NCBI GenBank assembly: GCA_016214445.1
Contig: JACROM010000058.1
Location: 1-6,908, forward strand
Direction: 5' to 3'
DNA from: Microcaldota archaeon
Lineage (GTDB): Archaea; Micrarchaeota; Micrarchaeia; Norongarragalinales; Norongarragalinaceae
DNA length: 6,908 bases
The notes below the pieces were generated by a model. That model did no database searches. It saw nothing but the letters and a program-made list of their open reading frames with translations, and was not told the origin of the DNA. Made by a program: the position numbers and the translations under genes. Below, piece after piece: positions 1-4,813 of the stretch; position 1 is the stretch's first letter, and every line of letters begins with the position of its first letter.

Positions 1-21
1 AAAAGGGGGAAAAACAAGAAA

Positions 22-498
22 TCAAAGCCTGTGTGCCGAGAAGTCTTCGATATACCTATTGATGCTTTGGTGGGCATGGGCGATGCAACGCGCAGTAGAC
101 GTTTTTATGCTTGGTGCGCTGGCTGACAGATCGACTGCTTCGCTGGCTTGTCGCAGTTGTTCTCTTGCGATTGCTGCATAGCTCTGCTCTGTTTCCGATA
201 AAAGAGAAAGCGCGTGAGCGGTAAGGAGCACTGCATCAGCAAGGTGTTTGTCCACAGGAAACTGCAAAACTTCGACAAGCGGGTCAGATAGACAGTCGGG
301 ACTGGATTTGTCCGGAGGAAGTACCCGATCAAGTGTGAGCAGAGCATTGAGTCGCATCGCATGGCGGCTATCTCCTGTTGCGGTCGGCCAGTCCTTGATG
401 CTCAGGAATGCCTCGATTAGTCTTTCTGGGTCAGCAGAGCCATTGAGGAGAAGGGAGGCAAATGAAGTGTACTGGTCAAGACGAGGGCATGTTTCATA
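22..498 (-). pseudogene. C-terminal part of a gene of unknown function split by an insertion sequence
   Basis: This is the downstream part of a 188-codon gene whose first 30 unique codons lie at 2121-2210, on the other side of the insertion sequence. From 498 to the TGA at 22-24 the frame stays open for 158 residues, starting YETCPRLDQYTSFASLLLNG. The same sequence minus one codon recurs at 2058-2120, and joining the halves through that repeat keeps the frame. The protein is mostly helical in character, rich in Ala, Leu and Ser, and has no signal peptide, membrane segment or motif I recognise. An internal ATG at 355-357 (MRLNALL...) could start a 111-residue remnant, but I see no promoter or ribosome binding site for it. 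Only the insertion breaks this copy; there are no other stops, so the disruption is probably recent. Confidence 0.75.
433..498. repeat. Target-site duplication of the IS, left copy (66 bp)
   Basis: This host DNA directly abuts the left IS end and is repeated next to the right end at 2058-2120. The copies match base for base except for three extra G residues here (GAGAAGGGAGG against GAGAAAGG), an in-frame one-codon difference. The boundary is uncertain by one base, because a C at 499 and 2121 can be assigned to either side. Confidence 0.9.
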
Positions 499-512
499 CC
501 TGACTTTCTCAA
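499..512 (+). repeat. Left terminal inverted repeat of the IS
   Basis: CCTGACTTTCTCAA is the exact reverse complement of 2044-2057. Similarity fades beyond 14 bp. The transposase stop codon (514-516) follows almost immediately inside this end. Confidence 0.88.
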
Positions 513-513
513 A

Positions 514-1959
514 CTAGTGTCCTGAACGGATTTTTTGTAGTAATTTGTGGATAACTGGGGAGATATTTTCTTTTGCCGGATATTCCTGACCATTGATATC
601 AACGATGCCGGATCTGATGGGACGTAATATTTTTACCAACTGTTTGATGCTCATACCAGTCTGAAATTCCAAGCTTCTTCCGATGGCAAGTGCTGTTAAC
701 ACGATCGTCAGGTGCGCCTCGATCGCGTCCCGTTTCCGGTGAAAGATTGGTCTGGCTTTCAGATCGGATTTGGCCATCCGAAAACTGGCCTCTACATGAA
801 AAAGTTGATGGTAGGCGGAAATAATCTGATCGTCTGGAGCGGGAAGATTTGTGACATATCCCTTGATTCCGGAGAGCGCGTAAGCTTTCTCAATGAGTGT
901 ACGATTCAAACTCTTTTCCTTGGTTTTTACCGTGACAAACTTAGATCGGTGGGCAGGAGACTGACCACTGATAATGCGCTCTGCTTTGGCAATCTGTTTC
1001 TCAATATTTCTCAGATCCAAGGCAGCCCGTTTTTCTCTGTATTGGTACACGATTCGATAATCAGAGCGACGATCCACAATAATGTATCCGTCAGCAAGCG
1101 GTCCGATTTTTTGATACTCGGCAATGGCATACGGAATTTTCGTGAGCCTGGATCCCACAATGTAGGTGTACCCTGCGGCGGCAAGCGCTGTGAGGTTTTT
1201 CTGACTCATCATGGCTGCGTCGGCTACGACCGTTACCTGGGGAAGATGGTGTTCTGCCCGAAACGCCTCCAGTACCGGCAGGATGGTCTTTGTTTCCGCA
1301 GTATTCCCTTCAAAACTATGCAACCCTAAGGGAAACCCTGACTGATCCACAAGGAGCCCGATGATAATTTGCGGTTCCAATCTGCGTTCTTTGCTGAGTC
1401 CGGATTTACGATACGCGTCTTCTTGTTGCACTTCAAAATACAGTGTGGTGACATCATACAGGATCAGGCTGATGGTTCGTGTTGCTGCATATGCATAACA
1501 GATCCGGCTGATTGTGGTGCGGTAGTCGCGGTCAATACTCTGTTTCAGACACCGATACAGATGATTTCTGTCCATCGTGTGAATCCCTAAATCAGCAAGC
1601 ACCCTCAGGCTGTCCAGCTTTGAGGTCGGTTCAACAATTCTGGCAAGACATAACAAGGCAAAAACATCGTCGTCCAGACGATCAAACCCCAGGTGCTGGT
1701 ATTGCTCCAGGAGCACCCGGCGCAAAAGATCAGAATATGATGCGGTGAGTGTCACCGTGACCGCAGGAGGCGTATCCGGAAAGAGTGATGTTTGATTTGC
1801 ATACAGTCGTTGATGAGCCAATCGTATCAGAATGGTTTCTTCTTCCGGAGTGTGTGCGCTACCAATATGCTCCAATTGTGTAATGTTGCCATGAGTTTTT
1901 CGTACAAGCTGTATTGCAGTAGCGCCACTGGATGTTTTTACCCGGCGAATATATGCCAT
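514..1959 (-). CDS. IS1634-family transposase (DDE, IS4 superfamily), 481 aa
   Basis: It catalyses cut-and-paste movement of the surrounding element through an RNase H-like DDE active site binding two metal ions. The N-terminus MAYIRRVKTSSGATAIQLVR is typical of the family. The triad is visible: D169 in the YDVTTLYFE block, D247 in the VVADAAMMSQKNL block, and E390 in the YHQLFHVEASFRMAKSDLKA block, which matches the Y-(2)-R-(3)-E-(6)-K-like signature of IS4-type enzymes. EGN (217-219) and RPIFH (403-407) are further family hallmarks. The length of 481 aa is normal, with a long insertion between the second D and the E. The ATG at 1957-1959 is the natural start and lies 6 nt behind a TACAAT box. 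After its TAG stop (514-516) the frame continues open into the C-terminal part of the interrupted host gene. Confidence 0.95.
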   Translation of the reverse strand: MAYIRRVKTSSGATAIQLVRKTHGNITQLEHIGSAHTPEEETILIRLAHQRLYANQTSLFPDTPPAVTVTLTASYSDLLRRVLLEQYQHLGFDRLDDDVFALLCLARIVEPTSKLDSLRVLADLGIHTMDRNHLYRCLKQSIDRDYRTTISRICYAYAATRTISLILYDVTTLYFEVQQEDAYRKSGLSKERRLEPQIIIGLLVDQSGFPLGLHSFEGNTAETKTILPVLEAFRAEHHLPQVTVVADAAMMSQKNLTALAAAGYTYIVGSRLTKIPYAIAEYQKIGPLADGYIIVDRRSDYRIVYQYREKRAALDLRNIEKQIAKAERIISGQSPAHRSKFVTVKTKEKSLNRTLIEKAYALSGIKGYVTNLPAPDDQIISAYHQLFHVEASFRMAKSDLKARPIFHRKRDAIEAHLTIVLTALAIGRSLEFQTGMSIKQLVKILRPIRSGIVDINGQEYPAKENISPVIHKLLQKIRSGH

Positions 1960-1965
1960 TACCTG

Positions 1966-1993
1966 ATTGTATCGTAAAGATCATGCCTGTTAG
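1966..1993 (-). promoter_or_regulatory. Putative transposase promoter inside the IS
   Basis: On the minus strand CTAACA (1988-1993), a 16-nt spacer and TACAAT (1966-1971) precede the transposase ATG by only 6 nt. The -35 box is a moderate match (4 of 6) and the -10 box a good one (5 of 6). The expected start site falls on or next to the ATG, so the transcript would be essentially leaderless. No spaced Shine-Dalgarno sequence is present. Confidence 0.5.
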
Positions 1994-2043
1994 TATCCTA
2001 AACATAGCGTTGTTAGCCTCAATATTGGTGAAATTTTACGAAG

Positions 2044-2057
2044 TTGAGAAAGTCAGG
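2044..2057 (-). repeat. Right terminal inverted repeat of the IS
   Basis: TTGAGAAAGTCAGG on the plus strand is the exact reverse complement of 499-512 and directly abuts the right copy of the target duplication. Confidence 0.88.
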
Positions 2058-2120
2058 AGCAGAGCCATTGAGGAGAAAGGCAAATGAAGTGTACTGGTCA
2101 AGACGAGGGCATGTTTCATA
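2058..2120. repeat. Target-site duplication of the IS, right copy (63 bp)
   Basis: This segment matches 433-498 except for the absence of three G residues. It encodes, on the minus strand, the residues YETCPRLDQYTSFAFLLNGSA of the interrupted gene. One copy must be removed to rebuild the ancestral frame. Confidence 0.9.
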
Positions 2121-2219
2121 CGTGAGCCGCACGAGCAGTGCAGGATCTTGCGTGAATTTTTGCAGGATGGCGGGTCTATCGAATGTTTGTGCTTCAGCTC
2201 GGCGCGACATTGAGTTATA

Positions 2220-2248
2220 ATTATAGGATATTTTGGGGCTTAACGCAA
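2220..2248 (-). promoter_or_regulatory. Sigma-70-type promoter of the IS-split gene
   Basis: TTGCGT (2243-2248), a 17-nt spacer and a perfect TATAAT (2220-2225) sit on the minus strand. Only 9 nt separate the -10 box from the ATG at 2210, giving a predicted leader of about 3 nt. This is one of the best promoters in the window. Confidence 0.72.
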
Positions 2249-2277
2249 GTTTGAGGCTTGGTTGTGCGAAAATCCGA

Positions 2278-2301
2278 GGGTTATATTCCGGGTTATTTTC
2301 C
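2278..2301. repeat. Tandem 12-bp near-duplication at the end of a small gene
   Basis: GGGTTATATTCC (2278-2289) is followed directly by GGGTTATTTTCC (2290-2301), with 11 of 12 bases identical. The second unit contains the TAA stop of the gene at 2293-2547, so the duplication lies exactly at that gene's end. Confidence 0.6.
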
Positions 2302-2547
2302 GCCCTTTGCCGGCGCGGCCGCCGGAGCATCCGGCGGTTGGGGAACGAAGGGATTTGTTCCTCCCTCCGGAACGAGCGTTTTCACTTCAACGAGTTCGCC
2401 ATCTCTCACCTCTATGTGAGCTCCCCGAGCTGCCATGGCATCCAGCGTCGTCCCTGGGGTTGTGGGCGGAAGGGGTATTGCCATATGAAGGCTTGTTTCT
2501 TGGGGAGGAACCGTTGCTCCGTCATTTGCTGCTGTTGCCTCTGCCAT
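2293..2547 (-). CDS. Small proline/alanine-rich protein of unknown function, 84 aa
   Basis: The protein starts MAEATAANDGATVPPQETSL and ends with a Pro/Ala stretch and KGGK. A more ordered acidic middle (AHIEVRDGELVEVKTLVPEG, about residues 43-62) reads like a short beta-hairpin between flexible tails. There is no signal peptide, membrane segment or cysteine. The frame stays open upstream to 2925, but that extension runs antisense to the divergent gene and has a composition unlike a bacterial protein, so I place the start at 2545-2547, where a -10-like box lies 6 nt upstream. It is probably cytoplasmic; the function is unknown. Confidence 0.6.
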   Translation of the reverse strand: MAEATAANDGATVPPQETSLHMAIPLPPTTPGTTLDAMAARGAHIEVRDGELVEVKTLVPEGGTNPFVPQPPDAPAAAPAKGGK

Positions 2548-2553
2548 ACTGTT

Positions 2554-2582
2554 ATTTTGCCAGTGTAAAAAGAAAAAATCAA
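2554..2582 (-). promoter_or_regulatory. Possible promoter of the 84-aa gene
   Basis: TTGATT (2577-2582), a 17-nt spacer and CAAAAT (2554-2559) end 6 nt before the ATG at 2547. Each box matches the consensus at only 4 of 6 positions. I include it mainly because the spacing is the same as at the other starts in the window. Confidence 0.4.
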
Positions 2583-2587
2583 TACGC

Positions 2588-2617
2588 TTGCAATGAAGAA
2601 CAACCTGTGTATACAAT
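2588..2617 (+). promoter_or_regulatory. Promoter of the divergent plus-strand gene
   Basis: TTGCAA (2588-2593) is followed after 18 nt by TACAAT (2612-2617), or after 16 nt by the overlapping TATACA (2610-2615). The ATG at 2635 lies 17 nt downstream, leaving a leader of about 11 nt with a weak AAAGAG motif. It partly overlaps the region that would drive the 84-aa gene in the other direction, so the two promoters may influence each other. Confidence 0.5.
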
Positions 2618-2634
2618 CGGGGAAAGAGATAGAT

Positions 2635-2985
2635 ATGGTCGCAACAGCTATTCCCGTACGGCCTGCCGGAGGCGTTGAGCGCGATGGACGCGTTGATGGG
2701 GGCAGGGCGTGGGTCAAGGGTGAGCAACCGCCGACACAGGAAGAACTCACGGCCCTTGGCGACGATTTTCTCCCTGAAGAACCCGCGCCGCCCGAAGCCA
2801 AGAAGCACGTTCTTCCGCCACGAGGACGTTATAGTCCGCCCACGGTGTTGGCAAACGGACCAGAAGCATTTGGTGATCCGGAGGAAGAGGGACCTCGATC
2901 TTTTGATGATTTTCCAGCAGGCCAAAAAACGCTTCGTGTGGGCGGGCAGGTGAATATTGGGATTTTGAAGAAGTCGACCACTTGA
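2635..2985 (+). CDS. Small proline-rich acidic protein of unknown function, 116 aa
   Basis: This is the only plus-strand gene I can support. It starts MVATAIPVRPAGGVERDGRV and continues through an acidic, proline-rich middle (ALGDDFLPEEPAPPEAKK and NGPEAFGDPEEEGPRSFDDF) to a short basic end (LKKSTT). It has no signal peptide, membrane segment or catalytic motif, and most of it is likely disordered. An ATG at 2593 would add 14 residues, but it overlaps the -35 box, so 2635 is preferred. It is transcribed divergently from the 84-aa gene; the two resemble each other in size and composition but not in any alignment I can see. Confidence 0.6.
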   Translation: MVATAIPVRPAGGVERDGRVDGGRAWVKGEQPPTQEELTALGDDFLPEEPAPPEAKKHVLPPRGRYSPPTVLANGPEAFGDPEEEGPRSFDDFPAGQKTLRVGGQVNIGILKKSTT

Positions 2986-3005
2986 AAAATGATTCTGTGG
3001 GAGTT

Positions 3006-3323
3006 TTATGTAGTCAATCGGGTGACGACCGTCACCGAATTGACTACATAGGAAGGGTAGAGGCTACTTAGGATTCGTAATTTGACTTCGGAGTAACCAA
3101 TAGCCTCGACGATATCCTTCAGGACCAAAAAACCGACAATCCACGTTGTTTGTTGACCGCATACTCCCGGGCATCTTCCTGTTGCTCCGTCGCTGGTTAT
3201 TCGTATGTTGATTGGAATACCGCCATCGCAGTGGCCGAGTTGAGTCTCATGAGGAGCGAATGGGGTTTTTTCGGGAAGATTGGGAAGTTCCGGGAGCGGG
3301 TGGGTGCCTGCTTCTTCTGCCAT
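3006..3323 (-). CDS. Doubtful small ORF following nusG, 105 aa
   Basis: Its ATG (3321-3323) lies 1 nt after the nusG TAA, an arrangement suited to translational coupling. The N-terminus MAEEAGTHPLPELPNLPEKT resembles the proline-rich small proteins of this window. The second half (from about residue 75) reads poorly, and the last dozen codons pass through the 42-bp hairpin at 3008-3049, which is unusual for coding sequence. I recognise no family. It may be a real short protein, a decayed gene, or chance. If it is not real, 2986-3324 holds only the hairpin and nothing else I can identify. In many bacteria rplK follows nusG; it does not here. Confidence 0.35.
   Translation of the reverse strand: MAEEAGTHPLPELPNLPEKTPFAPHETQLGHCDGGIPINIRITSDGATGRCPGVCGQQTTWIVGFLVLKDIVEAIGYSEVKLRILSSLYPSYVVNSVTVVTRLTT
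3008..3049. repeat. 42-bp imperfect hairpin between convergent genes
   Basis: Two 19-nt arms (3008-3026 and 3031-3049) enclose a GACC loop and pair at 17 of 19 positions, with adjacent mismatches at 3019/3038 and 3020/3037. It lies 22 bp beyond the stop of the plus-strand gene and at the end of the nusG transcript region. Neither strand has a T-run after the stem, so it is not a textbook intrinsic terminator; it could stabilise 3' ends or be a palindromic repeat. Confidence 0.6.
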
Positions 3324-3324
3324 A

Positions 3325-3906
3325 TTACAGTTTACTCACGTGCAGAAAGTCGAGCTCAACCGGGGTTTCTCTTCCAAATATAGACACGAGCACCTTGATT
3401 TTTCCTTTTTGATCATCAATCGTTTCAATCGTACCCAGGAAATCGGCAAACGGGCCGTCGACAATTTTCACCGCTTCTGCAACCGTGAAGGTCGTCTTGT
3501 ATTTGGGCGCTTCCATCTCCATAAAGCGCCGGATGGCTTCCACTTCTTTGTCCGAAATGGGCGTGGGTTTGTTGCCGGCGCCCACAAACGCCGTGACCCC
3601 CTGGGTGGTGCGCACCGCCAGCCATGTATCATCATCCAGAACCATTTTCACCAGTATGTAGCCGGGGAAAATTTTTTCCTTCTGTTCTTCCTTTTTGCCG
3701 TGGCGAACGGTGACGATATTGCGGGTGGGGACCACGATGTCAAAGATTTTGTGCGTTAATTTCTGCGTTTCAACACGTTGTTTTAAATTGGTGGCTACTT
3801 TATTTTCGTGTCCCGAGTAGGTGTGCACGACGTACCATTTAGCGCCCGGCGCGCTGGGCGCTTGCGGAGTCTGTTGTGGTTGTTCGGTTGGTTGCAAATT
3901 TGTCAT
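3325..3906 (-). CDS. nusG: Transcription termination/antitermination factor NusG, 193 aa
   Basis: NusG binds the clamp of RNA polymerase to promote elongation; through its C-terminal domain it can contact Rho or ribosomal protein S10. A Gln/Pro/Ala-rich extension (residues 1-22) precedes the NGN domain (about 23-128), which shows KWYVVHTYSGHENKVATNL and the hallmark EKIFPGYILVKM (77-88), with TTQGVTAFVG at 100-109. The KOW domain (about 140-193) contains VKIVDGPFADFLGTI and ends VELDFLHVSKL. Length and order are standard. The ATG at 3904-3906 is preferred; an in-frame TTG three codons upstream is possible. It lies 24 nt behind secE with no clear ribosome binding site, and a small hairpin (3912-3930) fills that gap. 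It is co-transcribed with secE from the promoter at 4144-4173. Confidence 0.97.
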   Translation of the reverse strand: MTNLQPTEQPQQTPQAPSAPGAKWYVVHTYSGHENKVATNLKQRVETQKLTHKIFDIVVPTRNIVTVRHGKKEEQKEKIFPGYILVKMVLDDDTWLAVRTTQGVTAFVGAGNKPTPISDKEVEAIRRFMEMEAPKYKTTFTVAEAVKIVDGPFADFLGTIETIDDQKGKIKVLVSIFGRETPVELDFLHVSKL

Positions 3907-3911
3907 ATTGG

Positions 3912-3930
3912 TCAAATTCGTCCAATTTGA
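3912..3930 (-). repeat. Small hairpin between secE and nusG
   Basis: A 7-bp perfect stem (TCAAATT with AATTTGA) encloses a 5-nt loop, GGACG on the mRNA. It occupies almost the whole gap between the secE stop and the nusG start, where a ribosome binding site would be expected. It might influence nusG translation, but the stem is AT-rich and weak. Confidence 0.4.
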
Positions 3931-4137
3931 TTATCGTTTAAACAGTAATCCTGTTATTTTCACCAATATCGCGTCCAGGCCGCCGATGAAGACTGCTACA
4001 ATTATTGAAATAGCAATCACTACCGCGGTCAGCTTGACCGTCTCGTCCCGCGTGGGCCACGTGACCTTTTTGAGTTCCGTGACAACCTCGCGCACAAACT
4101 GCACGGGCGCAACGCTGGGCAGTTTCGGTCGATCCAT
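3931..4137 (-). CDS. secE: Preprotein translocase subunit SecE, 68 aa
   Basis: SecE is the small essential subunit that clamps SecY in the membrane and stabilises the SecYEG protein-conducting channel. The sequence has the expected amphipathic helix with the family hallmark ELKKVTWPTRDE (residues 21-32), followed by one transmembrane segment (about 36-59, LTAVVIAISIIVAVFIGGLD) and a short basic end, FKR. This is the minimal single-membrane-segment form found in most bacteria rather than the three-segment form of E. coli. The ATG at 4135-4137 is chosen because TATAAT lies 6 nt upstream; an in-frame TTG at 4173 would overlap the -35 box. It is the first gene of the secE-nusG operon. Confidence 0.95.
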   Translation of the reverse strand: MDRPKLPSVAPVQFVREVVTELKKVTWPTRDETVKLTAVVIAISIIVAVFIGGLDAILVKITGLLFKR

Positions 4138-4143
4138 AGTTGT

Positions 4144-4173
4144 ATTATACCCTAGATATCCGCCTTCGCTCAA
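4144..4173 (-). promoter_or_regulatory. Promoter of the secE-nusG operon
   Basis: TTGAGC (4168-4173), an 18-nt spacer and a perfect TATAAT (4144-4149) lie on the minus strand. Six nt separate the -10 box from the secE ATG, so the start site is predicted at the A of the ATG itself. The -35 box is part of the repeat at 4158-4173. Confidence 0.75.
4158..4173. repeat. Intergenic 16-bp repeat, copy 1 (overlaps secE promoter)
   Basis: ATCCGCCTTCGCTCAA matches 4219-4234 at 15 of 16 positions. Its last six bases are the -35 box of the secE promoter. The second copy has no -10 box at a suitable distance. Confidence 0.7.
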
Positions 4174-4218
4174 CTAACGTATCAAATCCCAGTACTACGC
4201 TTACCCTTCCGAAATAGA

Positions 4219-4234
4219 ATCCTCCTTCGCTCAA
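4219..4234. repeat. Intergenic 16-bp repeat, copy 2
   Basis: ATCCTCCTTCGCTCAA differs from copy 1 only at the fifth base. It abuts the hairpin at 4235-4268. Confidence 0.7.
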
Positions 4235-4268
4235 ATTCGCCTCGAGGGCTACGTCCTCGCAGGCGAAT
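4235..4268. repeat. Strong GC-rich hairpin in the secE upstream region
   Basis: Arms ATTCGCCTCGAGG (4235-4247) and CCTCGCAGGCGAAT (4255-4268) pair along 13 positions with a single bulged base around a 7-nt loop. No T-run follows on either strand. With the preceding 16-bp repeat and the GCTTCGGCGGAT that follows, it looks like a compound palindromic repeat unit, a type common in the intergenic DNA of such genomes. Confidence 0.65.
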
Positions 4269-4281
4269 GTTCGCTTCGGCG

Positions 4282-4324
4282 GATGTGCAGCAGTAAAACT
4301 CGATGACTCGTTAACTGCTACATC
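4282..4324. repeat. Bulged inverted repeat next to the terminator
   Basis: GATGT (4282-4286) pairs with ACATC (4320-4324) and AGCAGT (4289-4294) with ACTGCT (4314-4319), with a 2-nt bulge between the two stems. It lies directly between the terminator and the hairpin at 4235-4268, so the transcript end region contains several consecutive structures. Confidence 0.5.
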
Positions 4325-4343
4325 AAAAACCCCCTCTCGGGGT
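4325..4343 (-). terminator. Intrinsic terminator of the 96-aa gene
   Basis: On the minus strand ACCCC, the loop GAGAG and GGGGT are followed directly by TTTT, giving a 5-bp GC-rich stem with a U-tract. It lies about 60 nt beyond the stop of the gene at 4405-4695 and before the secE promoter, so it separates the two transcripts. Confidence 0.7.
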
Positions 4344-4404
4344 CGCAGAAGTATGATAGCACAAAAGACGTGAGGAAGTAAAGAAGCGGGAAGGTGGATT
4401 TTGG

Positions 4405-4695
4405 TTAGCCTTGCCTGAATTGCAGTGATGCGCAGGGGATATTGGGCTGTAGTTGGTGATAGAGGGCATGATTTCGGCGGGCTTCTCTCATAATTAAGGC
4501 ACCTGCTCCCTCCGGTGCGCCACGGCGGAGTGCGAATACCTGAACAAATGTTCCGCAGGAAGCCTTCAGGGTAAAATAAAGTTCAGGTTGCTCTTGCAAA
4601 ATAGCAACGGCGTGAGTGTTTGCATCGCCCACCTGTTGAGCAAATCGTTCTGCATCAATGCCTCGTGCTGCTTCGGTCATTCTGCGCGGAGCCAT
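4405..4695 (-). CDS. Protein of unknown function, 96 aa
   Basis: The protein starts MAPRRMTEAARGIDAERFAQ, is predicted mostly helical, and has three motif-like stretches: AVAILQEQPELYFTL, ASCGTFVQVFALRRGAPEGA and IMREARRNHALYHQLQP. It has two cysteines and no signal peptide or membrane segment, and is probably cytoplasmic. An in-frame ATG at 4788 would add 31 residues, but that start lies inside the palindrome at 4763-4802 and upstream of the promoter; the ATG at 4693-4695 has a well-spaced promoter 10 nt before it. An intrinsic terminator follows, so it forms a single-gene transcript. I recognise no family. Confidence 0.65.
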   Translation of the reverse strand: MAPRRMTEAARGIDAERFAQQVGDANTHAVAILQEQPELYFTLKASCGTFVQVFALRRGAPEGAGALIMREARRNHALYHQLQPNIPCASLQFRQG

Positions 4696-4705
4696 ATTGG
4701 GGAGG

Positions 4706-4734
4706 ATACTAGCACAGAGAATCGGTTCTAGCAA
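4706..4734 (-). promoter_or_regulatory. Promoter of the 96-aa gene
   Basis: TTGCTA (4729-4734), a 17-nt spacer and TAGTAT (4706-4711) lie on the minus strand, with TGC before the -10 box forming an extended -10 motif. The ATG at 4695 is 10 nt downstream, for a predicted leader of about 4 nt. Confidence 0.6.
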
Positions 4735-4762
4735 TGTTAATTTAGGACAGTGTTCGACATTA

Positions 4763-4802
4763 TTAGCTAAGTAGACAAGCACGTGCATGCTTAGTAAGCT
4801 AA
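4763..4802. repeat. 40-bp palindrome, copy B
   Basis: The halves match as inverted repeats at 15 of 20 positions around a GCACGTGC centre, with TTAGCTAA at one end and TAAGCTAA at the other. It matches copy A (5542-5581) at 31 of 40 positions and has the same length. It starts 11 nt after the stop of the 221-aa gene and ends 28 bp before the -35 box of the 96-aa gene. No T-run follows on the minus strand, which argues against a simple terminator. Confidence 0.75.
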
Positions 4803-4813
4803 ATTGGAGGCTG

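Larger units (their letters stand above)
499..2057 (-). mobile_element. IS1634-family (IS4-type DDE) insertion sequence, complete
   Basis: This is a 1559-bp element with 14-bp perfect terminal inverted repeats (CCTGACTTTCTCAA at 499-512 and its complement at 2044-2057), one transposase gene filling most of its length, and a direct duplication of flanking host DNA outside both ends. The transposase stop lies only 15 bp inside the left end; the right end carries about 98 bp with the transposase promoter. Duplications of tens to hundreds of bases are known for IS1634 of Mycoplasma mycoides and for the related IS1549, and the 63-66 bp seen here fits that behaviour. Intact ends and an uninterrupted transposase suggest that the element could still be active. 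Confidence 0.88.
2019..2210 (-). pseudogene. N-terminal part of the IS-split gene of unknown function
   Basis: An ATG at 2208-2210 starts MSRRAEAQTFDRPAILQKFT and continues for 51 host codons to 2058. It then runs 12 codons into the insertion sequence (PDFLNFVKFHQY) and stops at 2019, so the truncated product would have 63 residues. The segment 2058-2120 is the right copy of the target duplication and repeats the beginning of the fragment at 433-498. A good promoter directly upstream supports this start codon and suggests that the truncated gene is still transcribed. I recognise no family for the reconstructed 188-aa protein. Confidence 0.75.

Noticed and set aside
1..21. T-rich stretch after the split gene as a terminator
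   Set aside because: The minus strand is T-rich here, but no convincing GC-rich stem precedes it and the window ends.
712..1329. Plus-strand open frame of about 205 codons inside the IS
   Set aside because: It is antisense to the transposase, whose conserved DDE blocks cover the same bases. The translation shows no family features.
2548..2925. Long upstream extension of the 84-aa minus-strand gene (would give 210 aa)
   Set aside because: It runs antisense to the plus-strand gene at 2635-2985, its translation has an implausible composition, and the ATG at 2547 has its own -10-like box.
3425..3625. Short open frame inside nusG
   Set aside because: It is an out-of-frame shadow of nusG, whose NGN and KOW domains explain the sequence.
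4138..4404. Possible tRNA gene next to secE, as in many bacteria
   Set aside because: No TpsiC-arm sequence or cloverleaf could be found on either strand. The region holds repeats, hairpins, a terminator and a promoter.
4696..4788. Upstream start of the 96-aa gene at 4788
   Set aside because: It would begin within palindrome B and upstream of a well-formed promoter, so the added residues are unlikely to be coding.
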